DNA of 64,000 nt from Caballeronia sp. dw_19. Its GTDB lineage: Bacteria; Pseudomonadota; Gammaproteobacteria; Burkholderiales; Burkholderiaceae. Location: NCBI RefSeq assembly GCF_018449515.1, contig NZ_JAAVUQ010000040.1:1-64000 (forward strand), in the 5' to 3' direction. Below, piece by piece: positions 44,991 through 54,349 of this stretch. The position numbers were made by a program, and so were the translations under genes. The first letter of the stretch is position 1; each line of letters begins with the position of its first letter. The notes under the pieces were generated by a model. The model was not told where the DNA came from. It saw nothing but the letters and a program-made list of their open reading frames with translations, and ran no database searches.

Positions 44991-45578
44991 ATGACCGCAA
45001 AATGGACTGTGGCTTTATCGTTTGCCTTATTAACGGTGACAGCGCAGGTTGGCGCGCAAACCGATCAGCAACTTTCCAGTGCCGCAATTCAATCCGCGCT
45101 GAATGCCCCGCCAAAGCAGCTTCACGCGCAGATTGTCGGTATCGACGCGGGTGCCAGGACCTTGACGCTAAAAGGCGCGAAGGGCCGGGTGCTGCCGGTG
45201 GCGGTCGGCAAGGAGGTGACGAACTTCGATGCCTTGAAGATTGGCGATCGTGTGGATGTGCAGGTCAGGGATGCGATGCTGATCAGGGCAACGAAAGCCT
45301 CAGCGAAGGGCGATGAATTGCGAAAACGTGTCGATACCGAGGTTTATGCGCCCGCATCCGGTTCTCAGGGTTTCGGCGCAGTCCACGAAACCGAGATTGT
45401 CGCAACAGTGCAGAGTGTCAATAGCAAGAATAAAACAATCACCCTGCGTGGCCCATGGCATACAGAGACGTTCGATTTAAGTTCTGAAATAGCCGCATAT
45501 AAATTGAAGCCGGGCGACACCGTTCACGCCGTATTAATTTCAGCCACGGCAGTGGAGGTCACGCCCACGGCAAAATAA
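44991..45578 (+). CDS. Exported protein with two small beta-domain repeats
   Basis: 195 aa. Signal peptide ALSFALLTVTAQVGA. Two beta modules: one about 45-100 (HAQIVGIDAGARTLTLKGAK with EVTNFDALKIGDRVDVQVRD) and one about 130-190 (ATVQSVNSKNKTITLRGPWH with AYKLKPGDTVHAV). The first closely parallels the protein at 39477 (compare VPNLDKLKAGTNV with EVTNFDALKIGDRV). Periplasmic, CusF/OB-like fold suspected; function unknown. GGAG eight bases before ATG. Confidence 0.75.
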   Translation: MTAKWTVALSFALLTVTAQVGAQTDQQLSSAAIQSALNAPPKQLHAQIVGIDAGARTLTLKGAKGRVLPVAVGKEVTNFDALKIGDRVDVQVRDAMLIRATKASAKGDELRKRVDTEVYAPASGSQGFGAVHETEIVATVQSVNSKNKTITLRGPWHTETFDLSSEIAAYKLKPGDTVHAVLISATAVEVTPTAK

Positions 45579-45613
45579 TGTGTGGACGTGGTTGAAAATC
45601 CGCACTTCACCAT

Positions 45614-46450
45614 TTAAATGCGGATCAAAACCGCGCCTGCCGTGACGAGTGCGCACGCCAGCACGCGCCGCGCGGTCAGCTTTTCTCGCATGAACAGCCA
45701 GCCGATCAGAACGGCGAAGATCGAACTAAGCTCGCGCAACGCTGAGACCATCGCAATGGGCAGATAGCGAAAGGCAATGATCACAATGGTGTACGCGACC
45801 ATTGCGATCGCTCCGCCGCTTAAGGCTTGCAGCGAGCGTCGCGGGTCGTCGAGGAACAGGCGGCGCGGGCCGCCGTATCGATAAAAAGCCATCGCGGCGA
45901 GGGGCAGGTTGAAGAGGATGTACGCCCACGCGATATATCCGAAGCCGCTACCGGCTACGCGCACGCCGATGCCGTCCACGATTGTGTAAGCGGAGATGAA
46001 CGCGCCCGTCACGAGCGCGGCCGGCACACTTGCAGTGGCGAAACGGCGCTTGCGGAATGCCAGAGAAATGATACCGATCGATACGAGCGCGACGCCCGCC
46101 AGCGCGAGCGGCCGAAGATGTTCGCCCGCGAAGACGAACGCGCCAGCGAACACCAGCAGCGGCGAGAGGCCGCGCGCAATGGGATAAATTTGCCCGAAGT
46201 CACCCGCCTTGTAGGCCTTCGCCAACGCCACGCAATAACCGAGTTGCAAAGCCGCCGATGCCGCGATGTACGGCCAGCTTGCGCGCGCCGGCGCGGGCAC
46301 GAACAGCAACACGATCGCCGAACACACGAGGTAGGGGAAAGACATCATGCCGAACTGCCATACACGGTCGCCGCTGGTGTGCAGGAAGGCGTTCCAGGTG
46401 GCGTGCAGCAGCGCGGAGAACAGGACGAGCAAGACGATGAAAGGCTGCAT
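45614..46450 (-). CDS. EamA/DMT-family transporter
   Basis: 278 aa, ten hydrophobic helices in two EamA halves (about 5-140 and 150-275). Features: LLHATWNAFLHTSGDRVWQF, QIYPIARGLSPLLVFAGA and AMVSALRELSSIFAVLIGWL. Metabolite exporter of unknown substrate. ATG 46450 chosen; an in-frame ATG 17 residues upstream gives a charged extension. Confidence 0.92.
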   Translation of the reverse strand: MQPFIVLLVLFSALLHATWNAFLHTSGDRVWQFGMMSFPYLVCSAIVLLFVPAPARASWPYIAASAALQLGYCVALAKAYKAGDFGQIYPIARGLSPLLVFAGAFVFAGEHLRPLALAGVALVSIGIISLAFRKRRFATASVPAALVTGAFISAYTIVDGIGVRVAGSGFGYIAWAYILFNLPLAAMAFYRYGGPRRLFLDDPRRSLQALSGGAIAMVAYTIVIIAFRYLPIAMVSALRELSSIFAVLIGWLFMREKLTARRVLACALVTAGAVLIRI

Positions 46451-46892
46451 CAGGACCGCGGGAAGGGTGCCGGCATGGTGTCGGCGTACGTGGCAATGCA
46501 AGGCGTTTGGTGGCGAAAAGTGGCAAACGGCGAAACGCCATTATGTCAGAGAACGCGAGCTGCCGCTGGCCGGACGAGCCGCCCTGTCATGACAGTATCG
46601 CTTGACCACCGCCTGCGCGCATTGCGTTCGACCGCGCGGCGCTTTTCTCACCTGCCCGTAGCGATGCACAACCCATGCGCATACGTCTTGCAGCAAACTG
46701 ATTACATCACAGCCGGTCAGTGCGTGATTTACCAGAAGCCGTTTGTTTCAATCGTTGCCTCAGTTTTTCAATGAAAATTCAGACGAGGGCCGTAGGGGCG
46801 CTTTCGCGTCTCACGCAACGGCTCCTCGCCAGGAGATTGATTCGATTTCGCTTCAGTCCGACAGGATTTTCCTCATAAACCGCAGCCCATGT
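46451..46892. other. Intergenic region
   Basis: About 440 bp between two minus-strand genes. No convincing ORF. A GGCGTTTGG...CAAACGGC type inverted repeat is near 46501-46540. Confidence 0.35.
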
Positions 46893-47360
46893 CTAGCGCG
46901 TTTCGACCTCTAACCCTGCTGCATGGCTGTTGCCGCGAATGTAGTGTTCCAATTGGTGGATCGTGAATTGTTGCTCGACGATCAGGTTCCTGACGAGATC
47001 GCCGATTGATACCATGCCGATCAGCAGGCCGCCGTCGATCACCGGAAGATGACGTATGCGGTTTTCAGTCATGATCGTCATGCATTCGTCTGTCGTTTGA
47101 TTAAGGCGAACGTATCGGATGGCTTTCGACATGACATCGCCCACGGGCGTCTCTTTTGACAACCGGTCGTGCAGCACGATTTTCCGGGCATAGTCGCGCT
47201 CTGTCACGATGCCGGTGATGTGGTCTCCGGACGTGACCACCAGGGCCCCAATTTGTTTATGCGCCATCAGCTTGATGGCGTCGAAGACACTCGCCGACGC
47301 CTCGATCGTGTGAAAGGACTGATCTGTTTTTGAACTCAGCAATTGTGCGACTGTTGCCAT
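46893..47360 (-). CDS. Two-CBS-domain protein
   Basis: 155 aa. CBS 1 about 10-65 (QIGALVVTSGDHITGIVTER) and CBS 2 about 75-130 (RIRHLPVIDGGLLIGMVSIG), joined by DYARKIVLHDRLSKETPVGD. Binds adenosine nucleotides or senses energy state by family precedent. GAGG lies six bases before ATG 47360 and three before ATG 47363; the paralogue at 63430 starts at the equivalent of 47360 (MATVAQ). Clearly paralogous to that gene. Confidence 0.93.
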   Translation of the reverse strand: MATVAQLLSSKTDQSFHTIEASASVFDAIKLMAHKQIGALVVTSGDHITGIVTERDYARKIVLHDRLSKETPVGDVMSKAIRYVRLNQTTDECMTIMTENRIRHLPVIDGGLLIGMVSIGDLVRNLIVEQQFTIHQLEHYIRGNSHAAGLEVETR

Positions 47361-47436
47361 CATGTGCCTCGATTAAGAAATAGGTTTGAGCTGTTACTCG
47401 TGTTGGGCGCATATCCGCGCTTTTTAGCCGACGTTG

Positions 47437-47757
47437 TCAGCCGAAGTCGAACAGGTCGCCGAGAAGCGACTTCTTCTTTTTGTACGGATAACGCCGGTCG
47501 CGATACTCATCGTCGCCGTAACCGTGGCGGCGATCGTGGTCGTTGTAATGACGACCTTCGTCATGCCGGCGCGCGACCGGGGTACTTGCCGCTGCCGCTT
47601 GCGCTTGCGGGACAGATTCGTCAGCGGCGCGCCCGATCAGTTTGTCGAGCTCACCGCGATCCAGCCACACACCACGACACGTCGGGCAATAATCGACTTC
47701 GATTCCCTGGCGGTCCGCCATCAGCAGATCCGGCGTCTTGCACACTGGACATTTCAT
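47437..47757 (-). CDS. TFIIB-type zinc-ribbon protein
   Basis: 106 aa. Zinc ribbon with MKCPVC and CPTCRG (four Cys) and WLDRGELDKLIGRA at the N-terminus, then a His/Arg/Asp/Tyr-rich disordered segment (GRHYNDHDRRHGYGDDEYRD) and a Lys-rich end. Similar to the zf-TFIIB small-protein family. Could bind Zn and nucleic acid or protein; unknown. Separated from the CBS gene upstream by 76 bp. Confidence 0.88.
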   Translation of the reverse strand: MKCPVCKTPDLLMADRQGIEVDYCPTCRGVWLDRGELDKLIGRAADESVPQAQAAAASTPVARRHDEGRHYNDHDRRHGYGDDEYRDRRYPYKKKKSLLGDLFDFG

Positions 47758-47888
47758 TACCTTGGCTCCTTCATCAAAACCCTAACGAAGCCTCAATGTA
47801 GCGGATGAAAGCGTAATGTAAAATTCGTATTTTTGGCGTTAATACTTCGAGAAAACCGATGTATTCCAGCATCGCCATGGAGGCATGA

Positions 47889-48782
47889 ATGAACTTCAAG
47901 CATTTGTATTATTTCTGGGCCGCGGCGCATGCGGGCGGCATTGCGCGTGCCGGCACGCAGTTGCACATCACGCCTCAGACGCTGAGTGGCCAGATCAAAC
48001 TGCTTGAGGACGCGCTCAATAAAAAGCTCTTTAAAAAGAGCGGCCGCAACCTTGAACTGACCGATGCGGGCCGGCTTGCACTCGATTACGCCGATGAGAT
48101 CTTCTCGCTCGGCGCCGAGCTGGAAAGCGCGGTCAGGCAGGAGAAGGAAGCCGCGCGGGCGCAACTGCGCGTGGGCGTGGCGGATTCAGTTCCGAAGACG
48201 GTGGCTTATCGTCTACTCGAGCCGGCATTGAACCTGTCGGACTCACTGCGGTTGATCTGTCACGAAGGCAAGCTGCATGCGCTGCTTTCGCAATTAGCCG
48301 TGCATAAGCTGGACCTGATCATTGCCGACGCCCCTATCCCGCCCGATGTGAACGTCAAGGCGTTCAACCATTCGCTCGGCCGTTCGACGCTGAGTTGCTT
48401 CGCATCCAAATCCTTGGCGGCACGCGCAGCAAAGGCTTTTCCCACATCGTTGAGCGACATGCCGGTGCTGTTGCCCGGCACTGAGTCAGCAGTCCGAAGG
48501 AAACTCGATCACTGGCTGACGTCGCGCACGATCTCGCCGCGCATTGTAGGAGAGTTCGACGACAGCGCGCTGACGCTCGCTTTTGGCCGCGAGGGAAGGG
48601 GTGTGCTGTTTGCACCGACGGTGCTGGCGGCACAACTTAAACGAGAGCACGGCTTGATTGCGGTTGGACACATCGAAACAATTGTTGAAGAGTTCTTCGC
48701 CATCTCCATTGAACGGCGGATCAGCCATCCCGCCATATCGTCGATCATGAGCGCGGCGCGCAGCAAGCTGTTCAATGCGTAG
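47889..48782 (+). CDS. nhaR: LysR-family regulator, NhaR type
   Basis: 297 aa. N-terminal HTH with FKHLYYFWAAAHAGGIARAG and TPQTLSGQIKLLEDALNKKL; C-terminal effector domain. The N-terminus is very like NhaR, which activates Na+/H+ antiporter genes in response to sodium. No nhaA in this window, so the target is unknown. Divergent from the zinc-ribbon gene. Confidence 0.88.
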   Translation: MNFKHLYYFWAAAHAGGIARAGTQLHITPQTLSGQIKLLEDALNKKLFKKSGRNLELTDAGRLALDYADEIFSLGAELESAVRQEKEAARAQLRVGVADSVPKTVAYRLLEPALNLSDSLRLICHEGKLHALLSQLAVHKLDLIIADAPIPPDVNVKAFNHSLGRSTLSCFASKSLAARAAKAFPTSLSDMPVLLPGTESAVRRKLDHWLTSRTISPRIVGEFDDSALTLAFGREGRGVLFAPTVLAAQLKREHGLIAVGHIETIVEEFFAISIERRISHPAISSIMSAARSKLFNA

Positions 48783-48911
48783 ATAGTGCCGAGTCGCATG
48801 AGCGCGTCCTCCGCCGACGGGCACTCTGTGAATAAATCTCTTACATTACATTTAACTTTCCACTATAACTGTCGTACGTGTTGCGGACTGCCATGTCGCG
48901 TACCACGTCTC

Positions 48912-48944
48912 GGCCCGCCAGGTTTGCCTGCGGGCCTTTTTTTA
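48912..48944 (+). terminator. Rho-independent terminator
   Basis: Arms GGCCCGC / GCGGGCC with an inner AGG/CCT stem, followed by seven T, about 130 bp after the nhaR stop. Confidence 0.75.
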
Positions 48945-49147
48945 TCGCACGGAACAATCGGAAAAATACTTTCATATTTCTTTCAGTATTAACCCGATCT
49001 GGTAAAAACCCTGTCAATTCTTTCATTGTACTTACTTGATATATTACATATTGTGTATTCCATCGCCATCGAAACGAAGGACAGGCGATGACGGAGACGT
49101 CCATTCGGCGTCCCGAATACAAGGCAGCGAATGCCAAGGAGACAGTG

Positions 49148-50452
49148 ATGGAAACGAACCGCCAGGAAGGTACGTCGCGGCTAGCGTCGCCGTGGATGCA
49201 GCTCGTGTTTGGCGTGATCTGCATGGCCATGATCGCGAATATGCAGTACGGCTGGACCTTGTTTGTGAATCCAATCGATGAAAAGCATCACTGGGGTCGA
49301 GCGGCGATTCAAGTAGCGTTCACGATCTTCGTGGTGACGGAAACCTGGCTGGTTCCTATCGAAGGTTATCTCGTCGACAAGTACGGTCCGCGTCCGGTTG
49401 TCGTCGCCGGTGGGTTGCTTTGTGCGATCGCCTGGGCGCTCAACTCGGTGGCTTCGTCGTTGCCGTTGCTGTATTTCGCGGCGGCCGTGGGTGGCGTTGG
49501 CGCGGGGGCCGTGTATGGCACGTGCGTTGGCAATGCGCTGAAATGGTTCCCTACTCGCCGTGGTCTGGCAGCCGGTATCACCGCCGCCGGCTTCGGTGCG
49601 GGATCGGCCGCAACTGTCGTGCCGATCGCGCACATGATCAAGAGCAGCGGCTACGAAGCCACCTTCCTGTGGTTCGGCCTCGGTCAGGGACTGGTGGTGT
49701 TCCTGCTCGGGATGGCGCTGTATGCGCCGCCCGCAAGCCTGCTTGCATCGGTCAAGAGTGCCTTGAAGAGCGATGTTTATAACGCGACGCCGAGGCAGGT
49801 CGTAAGCTCTCCGATCTTTTGGGTGATGTACCTGATGTTCGTGATGATGGCGGCCGGCGGCTTGATGGCGACCGCACAGCTTGGTCCGATTGCGAAGGAC
49901 TTCGGCCTGCATGACTCGCCTGTCTCGCTGCTTGGCCTGACGTTGCCCGCGCTTACATTTGCGCTGACGATCGACCGCGTTCTCAACGGCTTGACGCGGC
50001 CTTTCTTCGGCTGGATCTCGGATCGCACCGGCCGCGAGAACACGATGTTCATGGCGTTTGCGATTGAGGCGGTCGGTATTTTGCTGCTGTCGAAATATGG
50101 ACAGAGTCCGGTGGCGTTCGTCGTACTGACGGGTATTGTCTTCTTCGCCTGGGGTGAAATCTACAGCCTCTTTCCCGCGACTTGCGGCGATACGTTCGGG
50201 CCAAAATTTGCAGCCACCAATGCCGGCCTGCTCTACACGGCGAAGGGGACGGCGGCCTTGCTCGTGCCGTTCAGCAGCGTGATTACGGCCGCGACCGGCA
50301 GTTGGCACGCGGTCTTCATGCTGGCTTCGGGAATGGCTGCGGCGTCGGCGCTGCTGGCGCTCTTTGTGCTCAAGCCAATGCGGCAGGCTCACAAGGAGAA
50401 GCATGCATCCACCATAGCCGGCATGCCGTTTGGTTCGGCCTTGAAGGAGTGA
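49148..50452 (+). CDS. MFS carrier, oxalate/formate antiporter (OxlT) type
   Basis: 434 aa, twelve hydrophobic helices. N-terminal SPWMQLVFGVICMAMIANMQ and TLFVNPI, loop VDKYGPRPVVVAGG, and the OxlT-like GWISDRTGRENTMFMAFAIE. ATG 49148 follows AAGGAGACAGTG; a longer start at 49088 has no site. Possibly exchanges dicarboxylates. The family is named after OxlT but substrates vary. Confidence 0.88.
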   Translation: METNRQEGTSRLASPWMQLVFGVICMAMIANMQYGWTLFVNPIDEKHHWGRAAIQVAFTIFVVTETWLVPIEGYLVDKYGPRPVVVAGGLLCAIAWALNSVASSLPLLYFAAAVGGVGAGAVYGTCVGNALKWFPTRRGLAAGITAAGFGAGSAATVVPIAHMIKSSGYEATFLWFGLGQGLVVFLLGMALYAPPASLLASVKSALKSDVYNATPRQVVSSPIFWVMYLMFVMMAAGGLMATAQLGPIAKDFGLHDSPVSLLGLTLPALTFALTIDRVLNGLTRPFFGWISDRTGRENTMFMAFAIEAVGILLLSKYGQSPVAFVVLTGIVFFAWGEIYSLFPATCGDTFGPKFAATNAGLLYTAKGTAALLVPFSSVITAATGSWHAVFMLASGMAAASALLALFVLKPMRQAHKEKHASTIAGMPFGSALKE

Positions 50453-50536
50453 TCATGCTATGCGGCGAAGCTCATGTGTTCTCCAGCTTCGCTCGTTTGT
50501 AATGAAAGAATGGCCGGTGTTCATCCGGCCGTCCTA

Positions 50537-50803
50537 CTATTTCCTGCCCACCAGATAGCAGACGCCTTCGGGACCGTAACGCTCACTATGCGTTTCGTTT
50601 GCCCTCAAATGGAACACGTCGCCTGGTCGATAACGCGTGTCTTTATTGTCGATGCTCAGCGTCAATTCACCTTCGAGAATCAGCGCCTTGGCTTCGAACG
50701 CATGCGCGTGGTCGTCAAGAGACGCGCCGGCTTCGCGCTCCACCAGCACGGTGGTCTGAAAACCCCCGCGCGCGAGCATTTCGATGAAATCGTCGCGTTC
50801 CAT
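50537..50803 (-). CDS. Small cupin-domain protein
   Basis: 88 aa, one cupin barrel. Motif 1 DDHAHAFEAKALILEGEL and motif 2 YRPGDVFHLRANETHSE provide His/Glu metal ligands. Signal-free, cytoplasmic. ATG 50803. Substrate unknown. Convergent with the MFS gene, with a short GGCCGG/CCGGCC hairpin between (50513-50531). Confidence 0.85.
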   Translation of the reverse strand: MERDDFIEMLARGGFQTTVLVEREAGASLDDHAHAFEAKALILEGELTLSIDNKDTRYRPGDVFHLRANETHSERYGPEGVCYLVGRK

Positions 50804-51015
50804 GATCGTTCCCCTTCTAGCGGGTCTTGGGTCACCTACTAATATAAGTTGAAACGACGCGGTGCAGGCGAGGATGCTTAGCGCCGCGTTGTGCGGCGAA
50901 CGTGGTCCTCCGAGCCCCTGGCATGTGAGCGAATTTGAAATTCGCGTAAAATATGAGGATGCACTCATATTTTACGCGTTACCTTCTGTCACGCGTGTCT
51001 ACAATGGAAGCCACT

Positions 51016-51597
51016 ATGCCAAGTCTCGATTTGAATCCTGAACTCACCGCGCTTATCTCGATCGATCTGCAAACCAGCAATCTCGCGCGTCAGCTCGCGC
51101 CGCATTCCGCCGCCGACGTGCTCAGCAAGACCGTGCAACTTGCCAATGCATTGCGTGCGAAGGGCGGCACGATCGTCTGGGTGCGCGTGGATGTAACGGC
51201 ATTGCTGAGCCTTCCCGCCGACGCGCCGCTGACGCGTCCGCCGGGTTCGCCGCCGCCGCCCGCGAATGCATCGGAGTTGTCGCCGGATCTGGGCGTGCAG
51301 AGCGGTGACGTCGTCGTGACCAAGCGTCAATGGGGCGCGTTTTATGGCACGGATCTCGAACAGCAACTGCGCCGCAAGGGTATTCGAACGATCGTCATGA
51401 GCGGCATCGCGACGAATTTCGGCGTGGAGTCGACGGCGCGTGCCGCGTTTGATCGCGGTTATGAACTGGTGTTCGCGGAGGACGCCATGACGTCGCTGAC
51501 AGCCGATGCACACACGTTTGCGACGCGGGAAATTTTCACGCGCATGGGGCGCGTGCGGTCCACGGATGAGGTGGTGACGGGGCTGCAGGAGGGGTAA
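51016..51597 (+). CDS. Isochorismatase-fold hydrolase lacking the active-site Cys (YecD-like)
   Basis: 193 aa. Conserved Asp in ISIDLQTSN, Lys in VVTKRQWGAFYG, and the cis-peptide motif GIATNFGVESTARAAF. In amidase-type members the residue after TNF is Cys; here it is Gly, as in true isochorismatases and E. coli YecD. So amidase chemistry is unlikely. Start ATG 51016 with GGAAG; ATG 51004 also possible. Divergent from the cupin gene. Confidence 0.87.
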   Translation: MPSLDLNPELTALISIDLQTSNLARQLAPHSAADVLSKTVQLANALRAKGGTIVWVRVDVTALLSLPADAPLTRPPGSPPPPANASELSPDLGVQSGDVVVTKRQWGAFYGTDLEQQLRRKGIRTIVMSGIATNFGVESTARAAFDRGYELVFAEDAMTSLTADAHTFATREIFTRMGRVRSTDEVVTGLQEG

Positions 51598-51640
51598 TTG
51601 AAATACAGCGAAGGAGGCGACGCATCGCCCCTAAGCAAAC

Positions 51641-52609
51641 TCAGCTCTCCAGCCGCGAACCTTTCGCCAACGCCATCGCTTCAAGATCACGCGTCGATCC
51701 TTTCGCCGGCCGCCCGGCCCAGTACCCTGCCAGCAAGGATCCCGACAAGTTGTGCCAAACCGAAAACAGCGCACCCGGGAGCGCTGCGATCGGCGTGAAA
51801 TACAGCTTGCCCAGCGTGGCAGCGAGTCCCGAGTTTTGCATGCCGACTTCGATTGCCAGCGTGCGGCACACGGCTTCATCGAAACCCAGCAGACGGCCGC
51901 CCCAATATCCGCCAAGCAAGCCGATACCGTTATGCAGGATCACGCCCAACATCACCAGCAAGCCGACCGACGCAATACTTTTCTGCGTCCCCGCCACCAC
52001 GGCCGAGATAATCAGCAGGATTGCGATCATCGAAATGATCGGCAACGCGGGCTCGATTGCTCGCACGGTCTTGTTGAACAACTGATTGATGATCAGCCCG
52101 GCGACGATAGGCAATGCGACGATCTGGAGAATGCTCATGAGCATGCCGTGGACATCGACGGCAATCGACGCATCCACGTAAAGGCGCGTCAGCAGCGGTG
52201 TGGCGAACACGCCGACCAGCGTGGACAGGGCACTGATGGTAACGGACAGCGCCACGTCGCCGCGCGCGAGATAGATCATCACATTCGACGCCGTGCCACT
52301 GGCAACGCTGCCCACCAGCACCATGCCTGCGGTCAGGTCGGGCGGCATGCGCAGCAATTTGGCGATGCCCCAGGCCGCGAGCGGCATCACCAGGTAATGC
52401 AAACCGATCCCCGCTATAACCGGCGCCGGCCGGGTGAAAACGCGCCGGAAGTCGGCGAACGAAAGCGTTACGCCCATCGCGAACATGATGATGGTGAGTA
52501 GCGTGGTGACGTGCGGCGCAATGCCTGTGAACGTTGCCGGCGAAAAGTACGCGACGACCGAAATGAGAACGGCCCAAAGAGGGAACAAGCGGGTGACGCG
52601 CGAAAGCAT
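51641..52609 (-). CDS. Bile-acid:sodium-symporter-family protein (PanS-like)
   Basis: 322 aa, about ten helices. Typical TIIMFAMGVTLSFADFRRVF, AGMVLVGSVASGTASNVMIY (the crossover motif) and AIEVGMQNSGLAATLGK. Bacterial members move keto-pantoate or other organic anions with Na+. Convergent with the isochorismatase gene. Confidence 0.9.
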   Translation of the reverse strand: MLSRVTRLFPLWAVLISVVAYFSPATFTGIAPHVTTLLTIIMFAMGVTLSFADFRRVFTRPAPVIAGIGLHYLVMPLAAWGIAKLLRMPPDLTAGMVLVGSVASGTASNVMIYLARGDVALSVTISALSTLVGVFATPLLTRLYVDASIAVDVHGMLMSILQIVALPIVAGLIINQLFNKTVRAIEPALPIISMIAILLIISAVVAGTQKSIASVGLLVMLGVILHNGIGLLGGYWGGRLLGFDEAVCRTLAIEVGMQNSGLAATLGKLYFTPIAALPGALFSVWHNLSGSLLAGYWAGRPAKGSTRDLEAMALAKGSRLES

Positions 52610-52856
52610 GGAGAGACGATCCTGGCTGATTGATAGGGGCGTCGCCCGGAGCGCTGGGGCATCAGGCGCGGGCGATCAGTCACGAAGCAACGAAACGAAA
52701 AGAAGGGTGTTCCAGGCTTGACCGACGGTGCTGTCGATAAATGCGGCCGGTGACGCAAGCCGTCACGGGTCCTTGTGGGACCGGCGGGCGGCGAATATGC
52801 GTCGACGTGAATTGTAACGTTTCGTCGGAAGAAACCCGCTGGAGCGGATTTCCCGC

Positions 52857-53285
52857 TTACCTCAGGCGCGCGACCGTACCCGCGTCCGGCTCTCCGCCGA
52901 AATAGGTATTCAGCGCCAGTTCGAACGGCATCTTGTCGGTGGCGGCGTGGGCGAAGAGGGTCATCGACGAATGGAATTTCAGGTCGTCGGGGTAACCGAA
53001 AATTTGCTCCACCGAGCGCCCGTCGAGCGCATTCACGATTTGCGTGAGAATCAGCAGCCGCTCGCCGAGCACGGGATGAGCGAGGTAGGCCCGCGCCTCG
53101 TCCACCGATGAAATCGCGTAGCGGCGCGCCATTTCGCTATGACCCAGTCCCTGGATCTGCGGAAACACGAACCACATCCAGTGCGTGCGTTTCTTGCCGG
53201 CCTCGAGCTCGGCCGTCACCGTCTGGAACAGCGGATCCTGCGCGTCGATAAAACGCTGCAAGTCAAAAGGATCTGGATCGGTCAT
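52857..53285 (-). CDS. DUF1810-family protein
   Basis: 142 aa. Matches DUF1810 with FDLQRFIDAQDPLFQTVTAE, THWMWFVFPQIQGLGHSEMA and FHSSMTLFAHA. Some relatives are ribosylation-like or calpastatin-named. ATG 53285; upstream in-frame codons look non-coding. Cytoplasmic, function unknown. Confidence 0.9.
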   Translation of the reverse strand: MTDPDPFDLQRFIDAQDPLFQTVTAELEAGKKRTHWMWFVFPQIQGLGHSEMARRYAISSVDEARAYLAHPVLGERLLILTQIVNALDGRSVEQIFGYPDDLKFHSSMTLFAHAATDKMPFELALNTYFGGEPDAGTVARLR

Positions 53286-53422
53286 GCGAGCCTCCGGGGT
53301 CTTCCTGGGATATTGCCGCAAACCACGTTCCCGGCGTTTTTCGTGGCTAGACGACCACGCGGCCTCAGATCTAATCCCGGTCATCTGCGAACGATATTCC
53401 GCTTTCTGATATCTTCACGGCC

Positions 53423-54349
53423 ATGCAAAACATCATCGAAATTTCGAATCTGTCGAAGAGCTATGCGTCTGGCTTCAAGGCGCTGAAAAACGTCACGCTG
53501 AATATCCGCCGCGGCGAAATCTTCGCATTGCTGGGGCCGAACGGCGCCGGTAAAACTACCCTGATCAGCATTGTGTGCGGCATCGTGAACGCCACGGAAG
53601 GCACGATCCGGGTCAACGGTCACGGCATTATCTCCGACTACCGCGCCTCCCGCGCGATGATCGGCCTCGTGCCGCAGGAGTTGACCACCGACGCCTTCGA
53701 GTCCGTCTGGGCGACCGTTTCATTCAGCCGCGGTCTGTTCGGCAAGCCGCCGAATCCGGCGCACATAGAAAAGGTGCTGAAGTCGCTGTCGCTCTGGGAC
53801 AAGAAGGACAACAAGCTGGTCACGCTGTCCGGCGGCATGAAACGCCGGGTGCTGATTGCCAAGGCGCTCTCGCACGAACCGGAAATCCTGTTCCTGGACG
53901 AGCCGACCGCAGGCGTTGACGTCGAACTGCGCCGCGATATGTGGAATCTCGTGCGCGGCCTGAAGGCGAGCGGCGTGACGATCATCCTGACGACGCACTA
54001 CATTGACGAAGCCGAGGAAATGGCTGACCGGATTGGTGTGATCAACGGCGGTGAGATCATCCTGGTCGAGGAAAAAGCCGAACTGATGCGCAAGCTCGGC
54101 CAGAAGAAACTCGCGCTGCAGCTGGAAGACGAGATCGAGCACATTCCCGCCGGCCTGAGTGATTACCGGCTCCACCTGTCGGCCGACGGGAGTGAGCTGA
54201 CCTACACCTACGACGCGCAGGATGAACCGGGCCGCATCATTGCGCTGCTGAAAGACCTCGCCGATAACGGCGTCAAGTTCAAGGACCTGCAAACGACGCA
54301 AAGCTCGCTGGAAGATATTTTCGTGAGCCTGGTCGGAGAGAAAAAATGA
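53423..54349 (+). CDS. ABC-2 type exporter ATP-binding protein
   Basis: 308 aa. Walker A GPNGAGKTT, signature LSGGMKRRV, Walker B ILFLDEPTAGVD and H-loop LTTHYIDEAEEM. C-terminal tail about 230-300 (EIEHIPAGLSDYRLHLS) is the DrrA/NodI-type extension. Gene overlaps the permease by four bases (ATGA), so they are coupled. Drug, lipid or polysaccharide export by homology; substrate unknown. Confidence 0.94.
   Translation: MQNIIEISNLSKSYASGFKALKNVTLNIRRGEIFALLGPNGAGKTTLISIVCGIVNATEGTIRVNGHGIISDYRASRAMIGLVPQELTTDAFESVWATVSFSRGLFGKPPNPAHIEKVLKSLSLWDKKDNKLVTLSGGMKRRVLIAKALSHEPEILFLDEPTAGVDVELRRDMWNLVRGLKASGVTIILTTHYIDEAEEMADRIGVINGGEIILVEEKAELMRKLGQKKLALQLEDEIEHIPAGLSDYRLHLSADGSELTYTYDAQDEPGRIIALLKDLADNGVKFKDLQTTQSSLEDIFVSLVGEKK

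Noticed and set aside
49181..50404. A 407-codon minus-strand frame
   Set aside because: Fully antisense to the OxlT-like carrier, with shadow composition and no domain.
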